Assembly (NCBI GenBank): GCA_028281325.1
Contig: JANQKC010000009.1
Location: 248,001-312,000, forward strand
Length of the DNA stretch: 64,000 bases
DNA from: Alphaproteobacteria bacterium
GTDB taxonomy: Bacteria > Pseudomonadota > Alphaproteobacteria > UBA8366
Reading direction: 5' to 3'
The notes under the pieces: generated by a model
The model's input: the letters and a program-made list of their open reading frames with translations, nothing else
The model's database searches: none
What the model was told of the DNA's origin: nothing
Program-made: the position numbers and the translations under genes
Part shown: in pieces, positions 40,909-49,750 of the stretch
How positions within the stretch are numbered: the first letter of the stretch is position 1
How the letters are laid out: every line of letters begins with the position of its first letter

Positions 40909-42111
40909 CTACTCCGCAGGCGCAGATGCCGGCTTGTCCTGCTCATCCGACGGCAACGCCAGGATCAGCAGCACCACCAGGATACCCGCTGCCCCGAGCC
41001 CGCCGAACAGCCAGGACATGCCGCCGGTGGCTTCGCGGACGAAGGCGATCGCCTGAATCGCAAGCGGACCGCACAGGAAGGACAGAACGAATTTACTGCC
41101 GAAGGCGATGCCATGGTGTTTCTCCGGCGCGTAGCGTGCCAGCATCATGTTTTCCGCCGGTTGCGCGGCCACATTCGCCATCAGCGCCAAGGCGGCGATG
41201 CCGACCAGCCCGACCCCGGCAATCGCCGCCGTCGCCGAGACGAAGATCATCTGGCAGAACCAACACAACAGATAGACCTTCTTGAGCGCCAAGCGGTCGG
41301 CCAGATAGCCCCCGACCAGTTGCATCAGCCCGCCCGTCACGAAGACGAAGGACGTCAACAACCCCGCGATCATCGGGTCGCCGCCGACGATGCTGCCGAG
41401 TTCCTCGGAGAACATCTTCGGCAGTCCGTTCTGCATCACGTTGTAGGTCACCGAGCCGACGAACATCGCGCCGACCAGCCCCACGAACACACGCACCGTG
41501 TCGCCCCGGCTCTGCGGGCGCTGCGGCGCTTTCTGGGGCGGCGCGGCGGACATCTTGCCGGTCATGACGCAATACAGCATCGCCAACCCGGTCAACAAAC
41601 AGACGACCCCCGGCACGATGAAGGCCGCCCGCCAACCGAACCCCGCGATCAGCGTCCCGGCCACGATCCCCGCGCCGGCGGTCCCGAAACTGCCGAAAAT
41701 ACCGTTCACCGCCAGGATTTTACCGGTGTTGTTTTCGGCGTTGCGGATCAGCCAGGGAATGCCCACCGGGTGATAGATCGCCGCAAACACGCCCAGCGCC
41801 GACAGCGCCAACATCATCGCGGTCGGCCCTTCGATCAGTCCACAGACGATCGACGCCGCCCCCATGCCGATGAAGAAGATGGTCATCATCACGCGCGCGG
41901 TGAACCGATCGCCCAACCGCCCGGCCGGCAGCGCCATGACGCCGACGAGCAGCGCGCCCCAAGTCCAGAGCCGCAGCAATTCCTCGTAGGACAGGTTCCA
42001 ATCCCGCTCGAGCTGCAGGACGATCACGGCGTAGAACGCCGTAAAGAGATGAATGTAGAAATGCCCGATGTTGGCGAACAGTAAGGAAAGACGCGCCGAT
42101 CCGCTCGTCAT
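40909..42111 (-). CDS. MFS transporter
   Basis: Polytopic inner-membrane transporter of 400 residues with about twelve hydrophobic segments. The motif between helices 2 and 3 reads LPAGRLGDRFTARVMM, the major facilitator signature, and helix 5 shows GSFGTAGAGIVAG. A central cytoplasmic loop is Pro/Gln-rich (APPQKAPQRPQSRGD). GGGAGATCGAGCG precedes the ATG. Substrate is unknown; the N-terminus NIGHFYIHLFTAFYAVIVL resembles fosmidomycin-resistance-like transporters. Confidence 0.88.
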   Translation of the reverse strand: MTSGSARLSLLFANIGHFYIHLFTAFYAVIVLQLERDWNLSYEELLRLWTWGALLVGVMALPAGRLGDRFTARVMMTIFFIGMGAASIVCGLIEGPTAMMLALSALGVFAAIYHPVGIPWLIRNAENNTGKILAVNGIFGSFGTAGAGIVAGTLIAGFGWRAAFIVPGVVCLLTGLAMLYCVMTGKMSAAPPQKAPQRPQSRGDTVRVFVGLVGAMFVGSVTYNVMQNGLPKMFSEELGSIVGGDPMIAGLLTSFVFVTGGLMQLVGGYLADRLALKKVYLLCWFCQMIFVSATAAIAGVGLVGIAALALMANVAAQPAENMMLARYAPEKHHGIAFGSKFVLSFLCGPLAIQAIAFVREATGGMSWLFGGLGAAGILVVLLILALPSDEQDKPASAPAE

Positions 42112-42298
42112 CGCTCGATCTCCCGCAAGCCGTCCTCATCGATTTATCGACGGCGGCCCCGACACGTGTATGGCCCCCAAGGGGGCAACCGTCGCCAATC
42201 TGCCAGCACGATCCCGGTGCGGCAAGCAACGGCGCGGCACGGCCGTTATGCAAATATGTTGAGCGGAACAGGAGCGCGCCGAAAAGCCCGCCCTGCCG

Positions 42299-42613
42299 CT
42301 ATCGGGTCTCCGCCGCGATCCACGCCAGAAATTCATCGCTCCCGCCGGTCAGCGGCAGCGAGACCACGCACGGGCAATCGTAACTGTGCAGTTCCTTGAT
42401 TTTTTCGGTCAGCGTCGGAACAAGGTCTTCACGCGTCTTCGCGATCACGACCGCCTCGCTATCTTCCTGCACGGCTCCTTCCCACCGGTAGACCGATGTC
42501 ATCGTGTCGAACACATTGGCGCAGGCGGCGAGCCTGCTCTCCACCAAGGCGCGCGCGAGACGGCGCGCCTCGCCGCCATCGGACGCCGTGATATAGACGA
42601 AACAGCCTTTCAT
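42299..42613 (-). CDS. cutA: divalent-cation tolerance protein CutA
   Basis: Small trimeric PII-like protein of 104 residues. Motifs: VYITASDGGEARRLARALVESRLAACANVF in pieces, MTSVYRWEGAVQEDSEAVVIAKT, and IKELHSYDCPCVVSLPLTGGSDEFLAWI. The ATG at 42613 follows GGAGG by 11 bases; a TTG six codons upstream is also in frame. Implicated in metal tolerance in E. coli, but its biochemical role is unsettled. Confidence 0.93.
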   Translation of the reverse strand: MKGCFVYITASDGGEARRLARALVESRLAACANVFDTMTSVYRWEGAVQEDSEAVVIAKTREDLVPTLTEKIKELHSYDCPCVVSLPLTGGSDEFLAWIAAETR

Positions 42614-42744
42614 TGTCCGGATTACCTCCAAATTACCCGCCGACGTCTTGGCGCACTCCGCTTTCTATCCTACCATCGCGGGAAGCAAGATCGCAGAAGC
42701 GGCACATAATAAAAGCTACGGTAACGCCATCAGGGGAGCTGGGG

Positions 42745-43032
42745 ATGGTTGAGGCGAAGACTCGCGAAAATTCCGAGAAGACGGTCAAGAGCGCGTCGAA
42801 GCGAAGGGCGGCGACACGGCCTTCCGCGGCGCAAACCGCGTGGCTCCGTCGCGGGTTGTCGCAACCTGGCGGCAAGCTGCCGCTGTTCGACCAAACCGGT
42901 CGGCGCATCAACGAACGGACGATCCGCAGTTGCCTGGATCAAGGCTGGGCCGAGCCATGGTTCGAGAACCCGATCAAGCCCGACTGGCTGGTCTGCAAAC
43001 TGACCGACCAGGGACGGAAAGCGGTCGAATAA
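42745..43032 (+). CDS. hypothetical winged-helix-like small protein
   Basis: Protein of 95 residues with a basic N-terminal tail (TVKSASKRRAATRPSAAQ) and a compact C-terminal part: TAWLRRGLSQPGGKLPLFDQTGRRI, RTIRSCLDQGWAEPWF and PDWLVCKLTDQGRKAVE. The last segment resembles the wing region of small winged-helix proteins (helix, then strand ending in L-T-x-x-G-R), so nucleic-acid binding is possible. GGGGAG precedes the ATG at 42745. It is divergent from cutA. Confidence 0.65.
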   Translation: MVEAKTRENSEKTVKSASKRRAATRPSAAQTAWLRRGLSQPGGKLPLFDQTGRRINERTIRSCLDQGWAEPWFENPIKPDWLVCKLTDQGRKAVE

Positions 43033-43200
43033 CCCGGTTTTCCCGCGAATTTCAACCACGACCGCATCACCGAAAGTTGAAGCGACGGTCTTTTATGTGA
43101 TTCGCCCCTGCGGCGGGACGCCGCTGTAATTGGATTCCGGTTTCAATCATCAAGGACCTGCCTTGGTGCCTAGCCGCAATTCAATAATCAGGAGGCTTCC

Positions 43201-43440
43201 ATGCTAAAGAAAACCGTCACCACGTTAAGTGTAGCCGCCCTCGCCGCTACCGCCGTCGCGCTGCCGACCGCCGTGTCCGCCGCCGATGCGCCCGCGTCGA
43301 TCCAGCTCGCCGCGTGTAAGGCCTGCAAACCGTGCAAGGCGAAAGCGGCGTGCAAACCCTGCAGCCCGTGCAAAGCGAAAGCCGCATGCAGCCCCTGCAA
43401 GGCAAAGGCTGCTTGCAATCCGTGCAAGCCGAAGAAGTAA
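43201..43440 (+). CDS. exported Cys-repeat peptide
   Basis: Protein of 79 residues. A signal peptide (MLKKTVTTLSVAALAATAVA...VSAADA) covers about the first 28. The rest contains ten Cys in a repeating CxxC pattern: CKACKPCKAKAA, CKPCSPCKAKAA, CSPCKAKAA, CNPCKPKK, with Lys and Ala between. AGGAGGCTTCC precedes the ATG and a terminator follows. The composition suggests a periplasmic metal-binding or precursor peptide; similar Cys-rich exported peptides can be modified RiPPs, but no DUF692-type or other maturase gene is adjacent. Codons of the repeats differ at third positions, so the repeats are under selection at protein level. Confidence 0.75.
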   Translation: MLKKTVTTLSVAALAATAVALPTAVSAADAPASIQLAACKACKPCKAKAACKPCSPCKAKAACSPCKAKAACNPCKPKK

Positions 43441-43466
43441 AACCCCACGCAACGATTCGCGACAAA

Positions 43467-43498
43467 AGGGGCGCCCGGTCTGGCCGCGGCGCCTCTTT
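43467..43498 (+). terminator. terminator after the Cys-repeat gene
   Basis: AGGGGCGCC (43467-43475) pairs with GGCGCCTC (43488-43495) around a GC-rich loop, followed by TTTCAT. It lies 27 bases after the stop. Confidence 0.65.
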
Positions 43499-43533
43499 CA
43501 TGTTCGGAACCAGCCCCAGATGGGCGGACCGGC

Positions 43534-44625
43534 CTAGATCGGCGTCAAGGGCGCCTGCAACCGGGTTCCCGGTACGATGATGCCGCCGCGGTCGCCGATA
43601 TCGATGCTGCCATACCGTTCCGCAAAGGTCGGCGGCATCGACGGTCCATCCGGCGGGCAAACCCAAAGCCGCAGAAGATACCGGCGCCGTTCGGGTTCGG
43701 GCCAATCCTCGTAGTCTTCGCGCGCATGGAAGACATGGTGGTTACACAAGAACTGCATGTCGCCGGCGCCGAACGCCATCCGCATGAAAACCGACGGGTC
43801 GTTCATGATCTCATCGATCAGGTCGAGCAGTTCCAGCTGCGCCCGGGTGAATCGCGGCACCGCGTCGAAGCGCTGCACCGAGCGGATATAGGTGCCGGAA
43901 TAATGGCTGAACAGCCGGCCCTCGTGCCATTGGAAGATCGGCATGATCCACCACGGATCCTTACCTTCCGGCACTTCGCCGCGCCGATCGCGATAGATCG
44001 GCTCGAACATCAAGGGCGCCAGGTCGGGCCGGCGTTTCCAGATTTCGTTATGAACGGTGATGGAACTGACGATCTTGCTCGCCCCGCCGGCCATCGCCGG
44101 GCGCAAACAGAACAACCCCACGATATCCACCGAGTCCGTATGGAATTCCAGCTTCCCCGGCGCCCGGTACCCCCGCTGGTTGTCATTGTGATGATGGTCA
44201 TGCCCCACGTCGCAGACATGACCCAAGACATGACCTTCGCCGTTCTGCGACCGCAGCGACCCCAGATGCGCGCCGATGCCGAAGAAGATCCGCGCCGCCT
44301 CTTCCATTGAGTAGGATTCAACCGGCAACCCTCGGATCAGCGTGAAGGCGCGGCCATCCATCACCTCGGCGCGCAACGCCAGAAGCTTGGGCCCGAGCGT
44401 CGGAAGCGGGAAGTCGGCCTTGGCGATATCGATGATGCGGGGGCAGTTCCGTTCGCTGACCCGCAGCGCCGCCTCGATCTCGGCCACATCCCCGGCCGTC
44501 AGCGATGAAACCCAATCGGATCGGGACGTTATATCCGGCCCGTACCACGCCGCCGGCGAGTCGATCGGGCCGTCGGTCCCTTGAATGCTTGTGGATAGAT
44601 TCAGGGAAGATATGTCCGTGGGCAT
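43534..44625 (-). CDS. TauD/TfdA-family Fe(II)/2-oxoglutarate dioxygenase
   Basis: Non-haem iron oxygenase of 363 residues. The facial triad is visible as FHTDSVDIVGLFCL (His and Asp) and the distal His in CNHHVFHAREDYED, followed by RRRYLLRLWVCPPDG with the 2-oxoglutarate-binding Arg. GGAGAGAGTACG precedes the ATG. The family hydroxylates diverse small acids; substrate unknown. A zinc alcohol dehydrogenase gene lies immediately downstream in the plus-coordinate sense but upstream in transcription, 31 bases apart, so the two may form an operon for a catabolic step. Confidence 0.88.
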   Translation of the reverse strand: MPTDISSLNLSTSIQGTDGPIDSPAAWYGPDITSRSDWVSSLTAGDVAEIEAALRVSERNCPRIIDIAKADFPLPTLGPKLLALRAEVMDGRAFTLIRGLPVESYSMEEAARIFFGIGAHLGSLRSQNGEGHVLGHVCDVGHDHHHNDNQRGYRAPGKLEFHTDSVDIVGLFCLRPAMAGGASKIVSSITVHNEIWKRRPDLAPLMFEPIYRDRRGEVPEGKDPWWIMPIFQWHEGRLFSHYSGTYIRSVQRFDAVPRFTRAQLELLDLIDEIMNDPSVFMRMAFGAGDMQFLCNHHVFHAREDYEDWPEPERRRYLLRLWVCPPDGPSMPPTFAERYGSIDIGDRGGIIVPGTRLQAPLTPI

Positions 44626-44655
44626 CGTACTCTCTCCCGCTCATCGCCGCGGCCG

Positions 44656-45705
44656 CTACGGCACGAGAACAACGCGGCCGGAAACTCTACCGTTCTTTAG
44701 ATCGTACAACGTCGCATCGGCCTGATCCAGCGGCCGCGTTTCGACCGCCACCGAACCGAACCGTCCCGACCGGGCCAGATCCATCAACGCATGAAATTCG
44801 GGCAGCGACCCGACATAGGAGCCGCGCACCGTAATCTCGCGGAGGGGGAAATGCGGCACCGGCAACTCGAAGCTGCCGCCGAACAAGCCGACGATCACGA
44901 GGGTACCGCCCTTTCCGAGGATGTCGAAGCCGAAACGGGCCGATTCCGCCGATCCGACGAAATCGACAACGGCGGTAGCGCCACCGGTCGCTTTCACGAA
45001 CTCCCGCGCGGCATCCGGCGCATTGGGATCGAGAACGTCCCGCGCCCCCGCCGCCAGCGCGGCATCCCGGCTGGCGTCCGCGATATCCGCCGCAATGCCC
45101 GCGACACCGGTGACGGTTTCGGCAAGCCGCACCGCCGCCAAGCCGACCCCGCCGGCGCCGACGATCACCAGCGGGTCGCCTCGCCCGAGCGTTCCGAGTT
45201 TCTTCAGCGCACTAAAAGCGGTGAGGCCCGAGCACGCGTAGGTGCACGCCTCGGCAACCGGCATCGGCGCAAACGGAACCAAATAACGCGGATGCGGCAC
45301 GAGGACGTGATCGCCGTAGCCGCCATCGACATTGACGCCGAGGTTGCGCGGCCTGCTGCAGAGTTGCTCGTTGCCCGAGCCGCATGTCTCGCAGGCCCCG
45401 CATCCGATCCACGGATAGACCACGCACCCTTCGCCAACGGAAAGCGCATCGCCGACACCATCGCCAAGGGCGGCCACCACGCCGGCGATTTCGTGCCCCG
45501 GCGCCAACGGTAACGGCACGCCGCGGGACAGATCCATTCGCCCCGCCGAGCCGAGGTCGAAAAATCCCTCGCGGATATGAACGTCGCTATGACAGACGCC
45601 ACAGGCGCCAACCTTCACCAGGACTTCCGTGCCGGTCGGCGTCGGCGTCTCGACCTCGGTGTTCGCCAACGGTTCGCCGAATGCGGTTATCTTGAAACTT
45701 CGCAT
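44656..45705 (-). CDS. zinc-dependent alcohol dehydrogenase (MDR family)
   Basis: NAD(P)-dependent medium-chain dehydrogenase of 349 residues. Catalytic zinc site: VGACGVCHSDVH and APGHEIAGVV with the following Cys; structural zinc cluster GCGACETCGSGNEQLC with four Cys; cofactor site LVIVGAGGVGLAAVRLAE. Start at 45705 gives the normal N-terminus MRSFKITAFGEP; the longer open frame up to 46032 is unsupported. Located upstream of the TauD-family gene on the same strand, likely co-transcribed. Confidence 0.9.
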   Translation of the reverse strand: MRSFKITAFGEPLANTEVETPTPTGTEVLVKVGACGVCHSDVHIREGFFDLGSAGRMDLSRGVPLPLAPGHEIAGVVAALGDGVGDALSVGEGCVVYPWIGCGACETCGSGNEQLCSRPRNLGVNVDGGYGDHVLVPHPRYLVPFAPMPVAEACTYACSGLTAFSALKKLGTLGRGDPLVIVGAGGVGLAAVRLAETVTGVAGIAADIADASRDAALAAGARDVLDPNAPDAAREFVKATGGATAVVDFVGSAESARFGFDILGKGGTLVIVGLFGGSFELPVPHFPLREITVRGSYVGSLPEFHALMDLARSGRFGSVAVETRPLDQADATLYDLKNGRVSGRVVLVP

Positions 45706-46103
45706 GCGATTCGCGGAGCCTTTTTCGCCACGAGACCTAATTCGCCGACCGAATCGAGAGTGCCACAGGCGACCTCTTCTGTCGAACGCCGCGCCTGCAA
45801 TGGCACCGTGCATCACAATGCGGCTTACAACTATCCAACCCCCGGAAAAACTTCTATAGTAGTAGATAGCGGTTGTGTCCGATGGGACAAAATTGGTCGG
45901 TCCAACCGCCAACAAGAAGAAACGCGACGATAGCGAACAGCGGCTGCGACGCGCCCATGGGCACGCTTCAGCCAGTACAGGGCGGCGATTCACACACAAT
46001 CGCTTCTGATTGGTCGGGCACACAAACGGCACGGAGAGGCCGTCTGTTCGTCTATTGGACTTAAAAGAACAAAAACAGAACTATAAACAAGGAGACTAGG
46101 GAG
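45706..46103. other. divergent intergenic region before the first solute-binding protein gene
   Basis: About 400 bases without a convincing gene; short frames here are unsupported. The part from 46060 is A-rich and contains CTATAAAC near 46082, a -10-like sequence close to the ribosome binding site AAGGAG of the solute-binding protein gene. Promoters for the dehydrogenase on the minus strand should also lie here. Nothing else is recognised. Confidence 0.4.
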
Positions 46104-47729
46104 ATGAAGAAACCCAACGTCACGTTTGGGTCCACGCTTCTGCTTGGTACCGCTTTGGCGTTCGGCGGGGTTTCCGTGGCGATGGCTGCGGAAAAGCCGG
46201 TGAGCGGCGGCGTGCTAAGCTTTGTCGTGGGCAGCAAGATTCCGTCTTACGACGGTCACCAAGAAACCACCTTCGGCATGATCCATCCGATCCGGCCATT
46301 CTATAGCCTGCTTGTCCGGGTCAACCCGGAAAACCCACAATCGCCGACCGACATCATCTGCGATGTCTGCGAAGGCAAATGGATCACAAGCAACGGCGGC
46401 AAGACCTATACGTTCAAACTGAAAAAGAATGTCACCTTCCACGATGGAACGCCGCTGACCTCGGCCGACATCAAGGCGACATTCGATAAGATCATCTTTC
46501 CGCCGAAGGGCGTTCCAAGTTCGCGCAAGGCTTGGTACACGCAGGTCGCGGCCGTTAAGGCGCCGGACAAATACACGGTGGTCTTCGATCTGAAGCGGCC
46601 CTTACCGGCCCTTATCCCGGCCTTCGCCTCGCCCTTCAATTTCGTGTATTCGAAGAAGGATCTCGATACGCACGGCTACGCGTGGCACAAGAAAAACATC
46701 AACGGCACCGGCGCGTTTTCCTTCGTCCAACACCAACCCGGCGCGTTCGTCGAAGGCAAGAAATTCGCCGACTTCCATGTAAAGGGCCTGCCGTATCTGG
46801 ACGGATATAAGGCGATTTCGGCCCCGAAGATGTCGGTTCGCCTACAGGCGATCCGCGGTGATCGCGCCGCCATCGAGTTCCGCGGTTTCCCGCCGAAGGC
46901 GCGCGACGACCTCGTCAAAGCGCTCGGCGACAAGATCAAGGTACAGGAAAGCGACTGGAACGTTTTGATGGGCGCATCGCCCAACCAGAAGATCAAGCGG
47001 TTCCAGGATCCGCGCGTCCGGCAAGCGCTAAGCTATGCCTTCGATCGTTGGGGCGGATCCAAATTCCTGTCCCGGATCGCCCTGATCAAGACCGTGGGCG
47101 GCATCACCTTCCCGAAACACCCGCTTGCCCCGTCGAAGGAATGGATGGAGCAAAATCTTCCCGGATTTAATCCTGACGTGGAGGCCAACCGGGAAAAGGC
47201 GAAGGCGCTCCTGAAGGACGCCGGCCATCCCAACGTCAAGGTGACGCTGTGGAACCGCGCCGTCGATCAGCCTTACAAGATCGTCGGCACCTGGTTCATC
47301 GACCAGTGGCGCAAGGTCGGCGCACAAGCGGATCAAAAGGTCGTTCCGTCCGGTCCCTGGTATGCCGGCCTCCGCAAGACGCGCGATTTCGACGTGGCCG
47401 TCGCGTTCAACGCGCAAACGGTCATCAATCCGACGATCGACGTGTCGAAATGGATCCGCGATGCCGGAAACAACTACACGAATCACAAGGACGACAAGGC
47501 GACCGAACTGTATCTGGAGATGCTTTACGAAAACGATCCGAAGAAACAGTTCGAGAAAATGCGGAGATACGAGATGCGCGTTCTCGCGGATCAGGCGCAT
47601 TTTCTGCCCGCGTTCTGGTGGTACAAAATCAACCCACACCGCGCCTACGTGAAGGGTTGGAAAATAGCCCCCAGCCACTATCTGAACCAGGCGCTGGACA
47701 GCGTTTGGATCGATCCAAAACTCAGATAG
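46104..47729 (+). CDS. ABC transporter substrate-binding protein, family 5 (copy 1)
   Basis: Periplasmic peptide/opine-type binding protein of 541 residues. Signal peptide ends around FGGVSVAMAAEK (residue 31). Family features: FHDGTPLTSADIKATFDKI (the conserved SBP_bac_5 motif), KKDLDTHGYAWHKKNINGTGAF, RLQAIRGDRAAIEFRGFP and near the C-terminus DQWRKVGAQADQK. AAGGAGACTAGGGAG precedes the ATG. A very similar second copy follows at 48050 with its own terminator. No permease or ATPase gene is adjacent, so the partner transporter is elsewhere. Confidence 0.93.
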   Translation: MKKPNVTFGSTLLLGTALAFGGVSVAMAAEKPVSGGVLSFVVGSKIPSYDGHQETTFGMIHPIRPFYSLLVRVNPENPQSPTDIICDVCEGKWITSNGGKTYTFKLKKNVTFHDGTPLTSADIKATFDKIIFPPKGVPSSRKAWYTQVAAVKAPDKYTVVFDLKRPLPALIPAFASPFNFVYSKKDLDTHGYAWHKKNINGTGAFSFVQHQPGAFVEGKKFADFHVKGLPYLDGYKAISAPKMSVRLQAIRGDRAAIEFRGFPPKARDDLVKALGDKIKVQESDWNVLMGASPNQKIKRFQDPRVRQALSYAFDRWGGSKFLSRIALIKTVGGITFPKHPLAPSKEWMEQNLPGFNPDVEANREKAKALLKDAGHPNVKVTLWNRAVDQPYKIVGTWFIDQWRKVGAQADQKVVPSGPWYAGLRKTRDFDVAVAFNAQTVINPTIDVSKWIRDAGNNYTNHKDDKATELYLEMLYENDPKKQFEKMRRYEMRVLADQAHFLPAFWWYKINPHRAYVKGWKIAPSHYLNQALDSVWIDPKLR

Positions 47730-47753
47730 CTCGTTTTTCGACCAAGTTGACCT

Positions 47754-47781
47754 GCCCTCTCCTCGGAGAGGGCATTTTTTT
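47754..47781 (+). terminator. intrinsic terminator after solute-binding protein copy 1
   Basis: GCCCTCTCC (47754-47762), loop TC, GGAGAGGGC (47765-47773), then ATTTTTTT. It separates the two copies into independent units. The stem core is the same as the terminator after copy 2. Confidence 0.92.
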
Positions 47782-47985
47782 GCCTCCATCCCATGATACC
47801 ACCGGTCGAGCCGCATTTTGGCGATTTTCGCGGTCACGGGCCGTGCCGATGGATCATTGGACAAGATAGTTTGCCGGCGGGGTGTATGTACCCTTGTTCG
47901 GAAGGCCTTTAACCTCTTATAGTAACCTCAGGTTTTTGTTCTTATGACCATACTTGGACTGGGAGTAAGGACGAAAATGGACAAC

Positions 47986-48013
47986 TTGGTCACGCTTTAC
48001 CAACCACTATAAC
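47986..48013 (+). promoter_or_regulatory. promoter candidate for solute-binding protein copy 2
   Basis: TTGGTC (47986-47991) and TATAAC (48008-48013) with a 16-base spacer lie 37 bases before the ATG at 48050. The 268-base spacer between terminator 1 and copy 2 otherwise holds no gene. Confidence 0.5.
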
Positions 48014-48049
48014 AACGAAAAACGAGACAATCTTAAAGGAGAATAGGGA

Positions 48050-49669
48050 ATGAGAAAGCCCGATCGTAGATTGGGGGCTGCTCTTCTACTGGGAACTGCT
48101 CTGTCATTTGGCGCAGGTGGCGTCGCGGTTGCAGCAGAGAAGCCGGTAAAAGGCGGCGTCTTGAGTTTTGTCGTGGGTAGTAAGATTCCGTCCTATGACG
48201 GGCATCAGGAAACGACATTCGGCATGATCCATCCGATCCGGCCGTTCTACAGCCTGCTGCTTCGCATCAATCCGGAAAATCCGCAGTCCACGACCGATTT
48301 TGTCTGCGACTTGTGCGAAGATTTCACTAGGCAAGCCGATGGCATGGCCTACACCTTCAACATCCGCAAAAACGTAAAATTCCACGACGGAACGCCGTTG
48401 ACGGCGGCCGACGTCAAGGCGTCGCTCGACAAGATCGTGTTCCCGCCGCAGGGCGTTCCCAGCTCGCGCAAGGCTTGGTACACGCAAATTGCGTCGATCG
48501 AAACGCCGTCGGAGCATCAGCTTGTCATCAAGATGAAGCGCCCGCTGGCGGCCATGCTGCCGGCCCTGGCGTCCCCGTTCAACTTCATCTACTCGAAGAA
48601 GGACTTGGATACGCACGGTTACTCTTGGCATAAGAAGAATGTCAACGGCACCGGCGCCTTCCAGTTCGTGCAACATCAGCCCGGCGCGTTCGTCGAAGGC
48701 AAGCGATTCGACGACTACTTCGTCGAAGGCCTGCCGCACCTGGACGGGTTTAAGGCGATTTCGGCACCGAAGATGTCGGTCCGCCTGCAAGCCATCCGTG
48801 GCAACCGCGCCGCGATCGAGTTCCGCGGCTTCCCGCCGAAGGCGCGCGATGACCTCGTCAGAGCGCTTGGCGATAAGATCAAAGTCCAGGAAAGCAACTG
48901 GAACGTTCTCTTCGGCGCCGGCGCCAACCAAAAGAAGAAACGCTTCCAGGATCCGCGCGTCCGTCAGGCGCTCGGCTACGCGATGGACCGCTGGGGCGGC
49001 TCCAAATACCTGGCGCGGATCGCCGTCGTGAAGGGTGTCGGCGGTATCGTCTTCCCCGGCCACGAGCTCGAAGGGTCCAAGGAATTCCTGGAAAGCATGC
49101 CCGGATACGGCCGCGACGTGAAAGCCAATCGGGAGAAGGCGCGCGCGCTTCTTAAAGAAGCGGGCCATCCGAACCTGAAGGTGACCTTGTGGAACCGCGC
49201 CGTCGACCAACCGTATAAGGTCGTTGGCACGTGGTTCATCGATCAGTGGCGTAAAGTGGGCATGAACGCGGACCAGAAGGTGGTTCCGTCCGGCCCGTGG
49301 TACGCCGGTCTGCGCAAGACGCGTGACACCGATGTCAACGTCGACATCAACGCGCAGAGCGTGATCAACCCGACGATCGACGTGTCCAAGTGGATTCGCG
49401 ACGCGGGCAACAACTACTCGAACCACACCGACGACAAGGCGACCGAGCTGTATCTCGACATGCTGCAGGAACCGGATCCGAAGAAGCAGTTTGACAAGAT
49501 GCGCGCCTACGAGAAGCACATCCTGTTGGATATGGCGCACTTCACGCCAGGCTTCTGGTGGTACAAGATCAACCCGCACCGCACGTATGTGAAGGGCTGG
49601 CAGATCGCACCGAGTCACTACCTGAACCAAGCGCTGGATCAGGTATGGATCGATCCGAAACTCCAGTAA
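48050..49669 (+). CDS. ABC transporter substrate-binding protein, family 5 (copy 2)
   Basis: Paralogue of the protein at 46104-47729, 539 residues, collinear throughout with only a few small gaps. The region from SKIPSYDGHQETTFGMIHPI through RPFYSLL and the C-terminal third are nearly identical, while the signal peptide and segments such as FTRQADGMAYTFNIRKNV differ. FHDGTPLTAADVKASLDKI is the family motif. AAAGGAGAATAGGGA precedes the ATG. Divergence at many silent sites means the duplication is not recent. It is also an orphan binding protein. Confidence 0.93.
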   Translation: MRKPDRRLGAALLLGTALSFGAGGVAVAAEKPVKGGVLSFVVGSKIPSYDGHQETTFGMIHPIRPFYSLLLRINPENPQSTTDFVCDLCEDFTRQADGMAYTFNIRKNVKFHDGTPLTAADVKASLDKIVFPPQGVPSSRKAWYTQIASIETPSEHQLVIKMKRPLAAMLPALASPFNFIYSKKDLDTHGYSWHKKNVNGTGAFQFVQHQPGAFVEGKRFDDYFVEGLPHLDGFKAISAPKMSVRLQAIRGNRAAIEFRGFPPKARDDLVRALGDKIKVQESNWNVLFGAGANQKKKRFQDPRVRQALGYAMDRWGGSKYLARIAVVKGVGGIVFPGHELEGSKEFLESMPGYGRDVKANREKARALLKEAGHPNLKVTLWNRAVDQPYKVVGTWFIDQWRKVGMNADQKVVPSGPWYAGLRKTRDTDVNVDINAQSVINPTIDVSKWIRDAGNNYSNHTDDKATELYLDMLQEPDPKKQFDKMRAYEKHILLDMAHFTPGFWWYKINPHRTYVKGWQIAPSHYLNQALDQVWIDPKLQ

Positions 49670-49692
49670 GGGTTTCGATGTAAGACGAAGGA

Positions 49693-49722
49693 CCGCCCTC
49701 TCCCCAGAGAGGGCGGTTTTCG
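49693..49722 (+). terminator. intrinsic terminator after solute-binding protein copy 2
   Basis: CCGCCCTCTC (49693-49702), loop CCCA, GAGAGGGCGG (49707-49716), then TTTTCG. Placed 24 bases past the stop; convergent with the histidine kinase gene. Confidence 0.88.
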
Positions 49723-49750
49723 TTTGCGGTTATGGTGTTATCGCCGCGTC

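Noticed and set aside
45577..45933. 118-codon frame across the dehydrogenase start
   Set aside because: No ribosome binding site, partly antisense to the dehydrogenase, no recognisable sequence.
46104..49669. Possible assembly duplication of the binding-protein gene
   Set aside because: The copies differ at many silent and amino-acid positions and have different flanks, so they are genuine paralogues.
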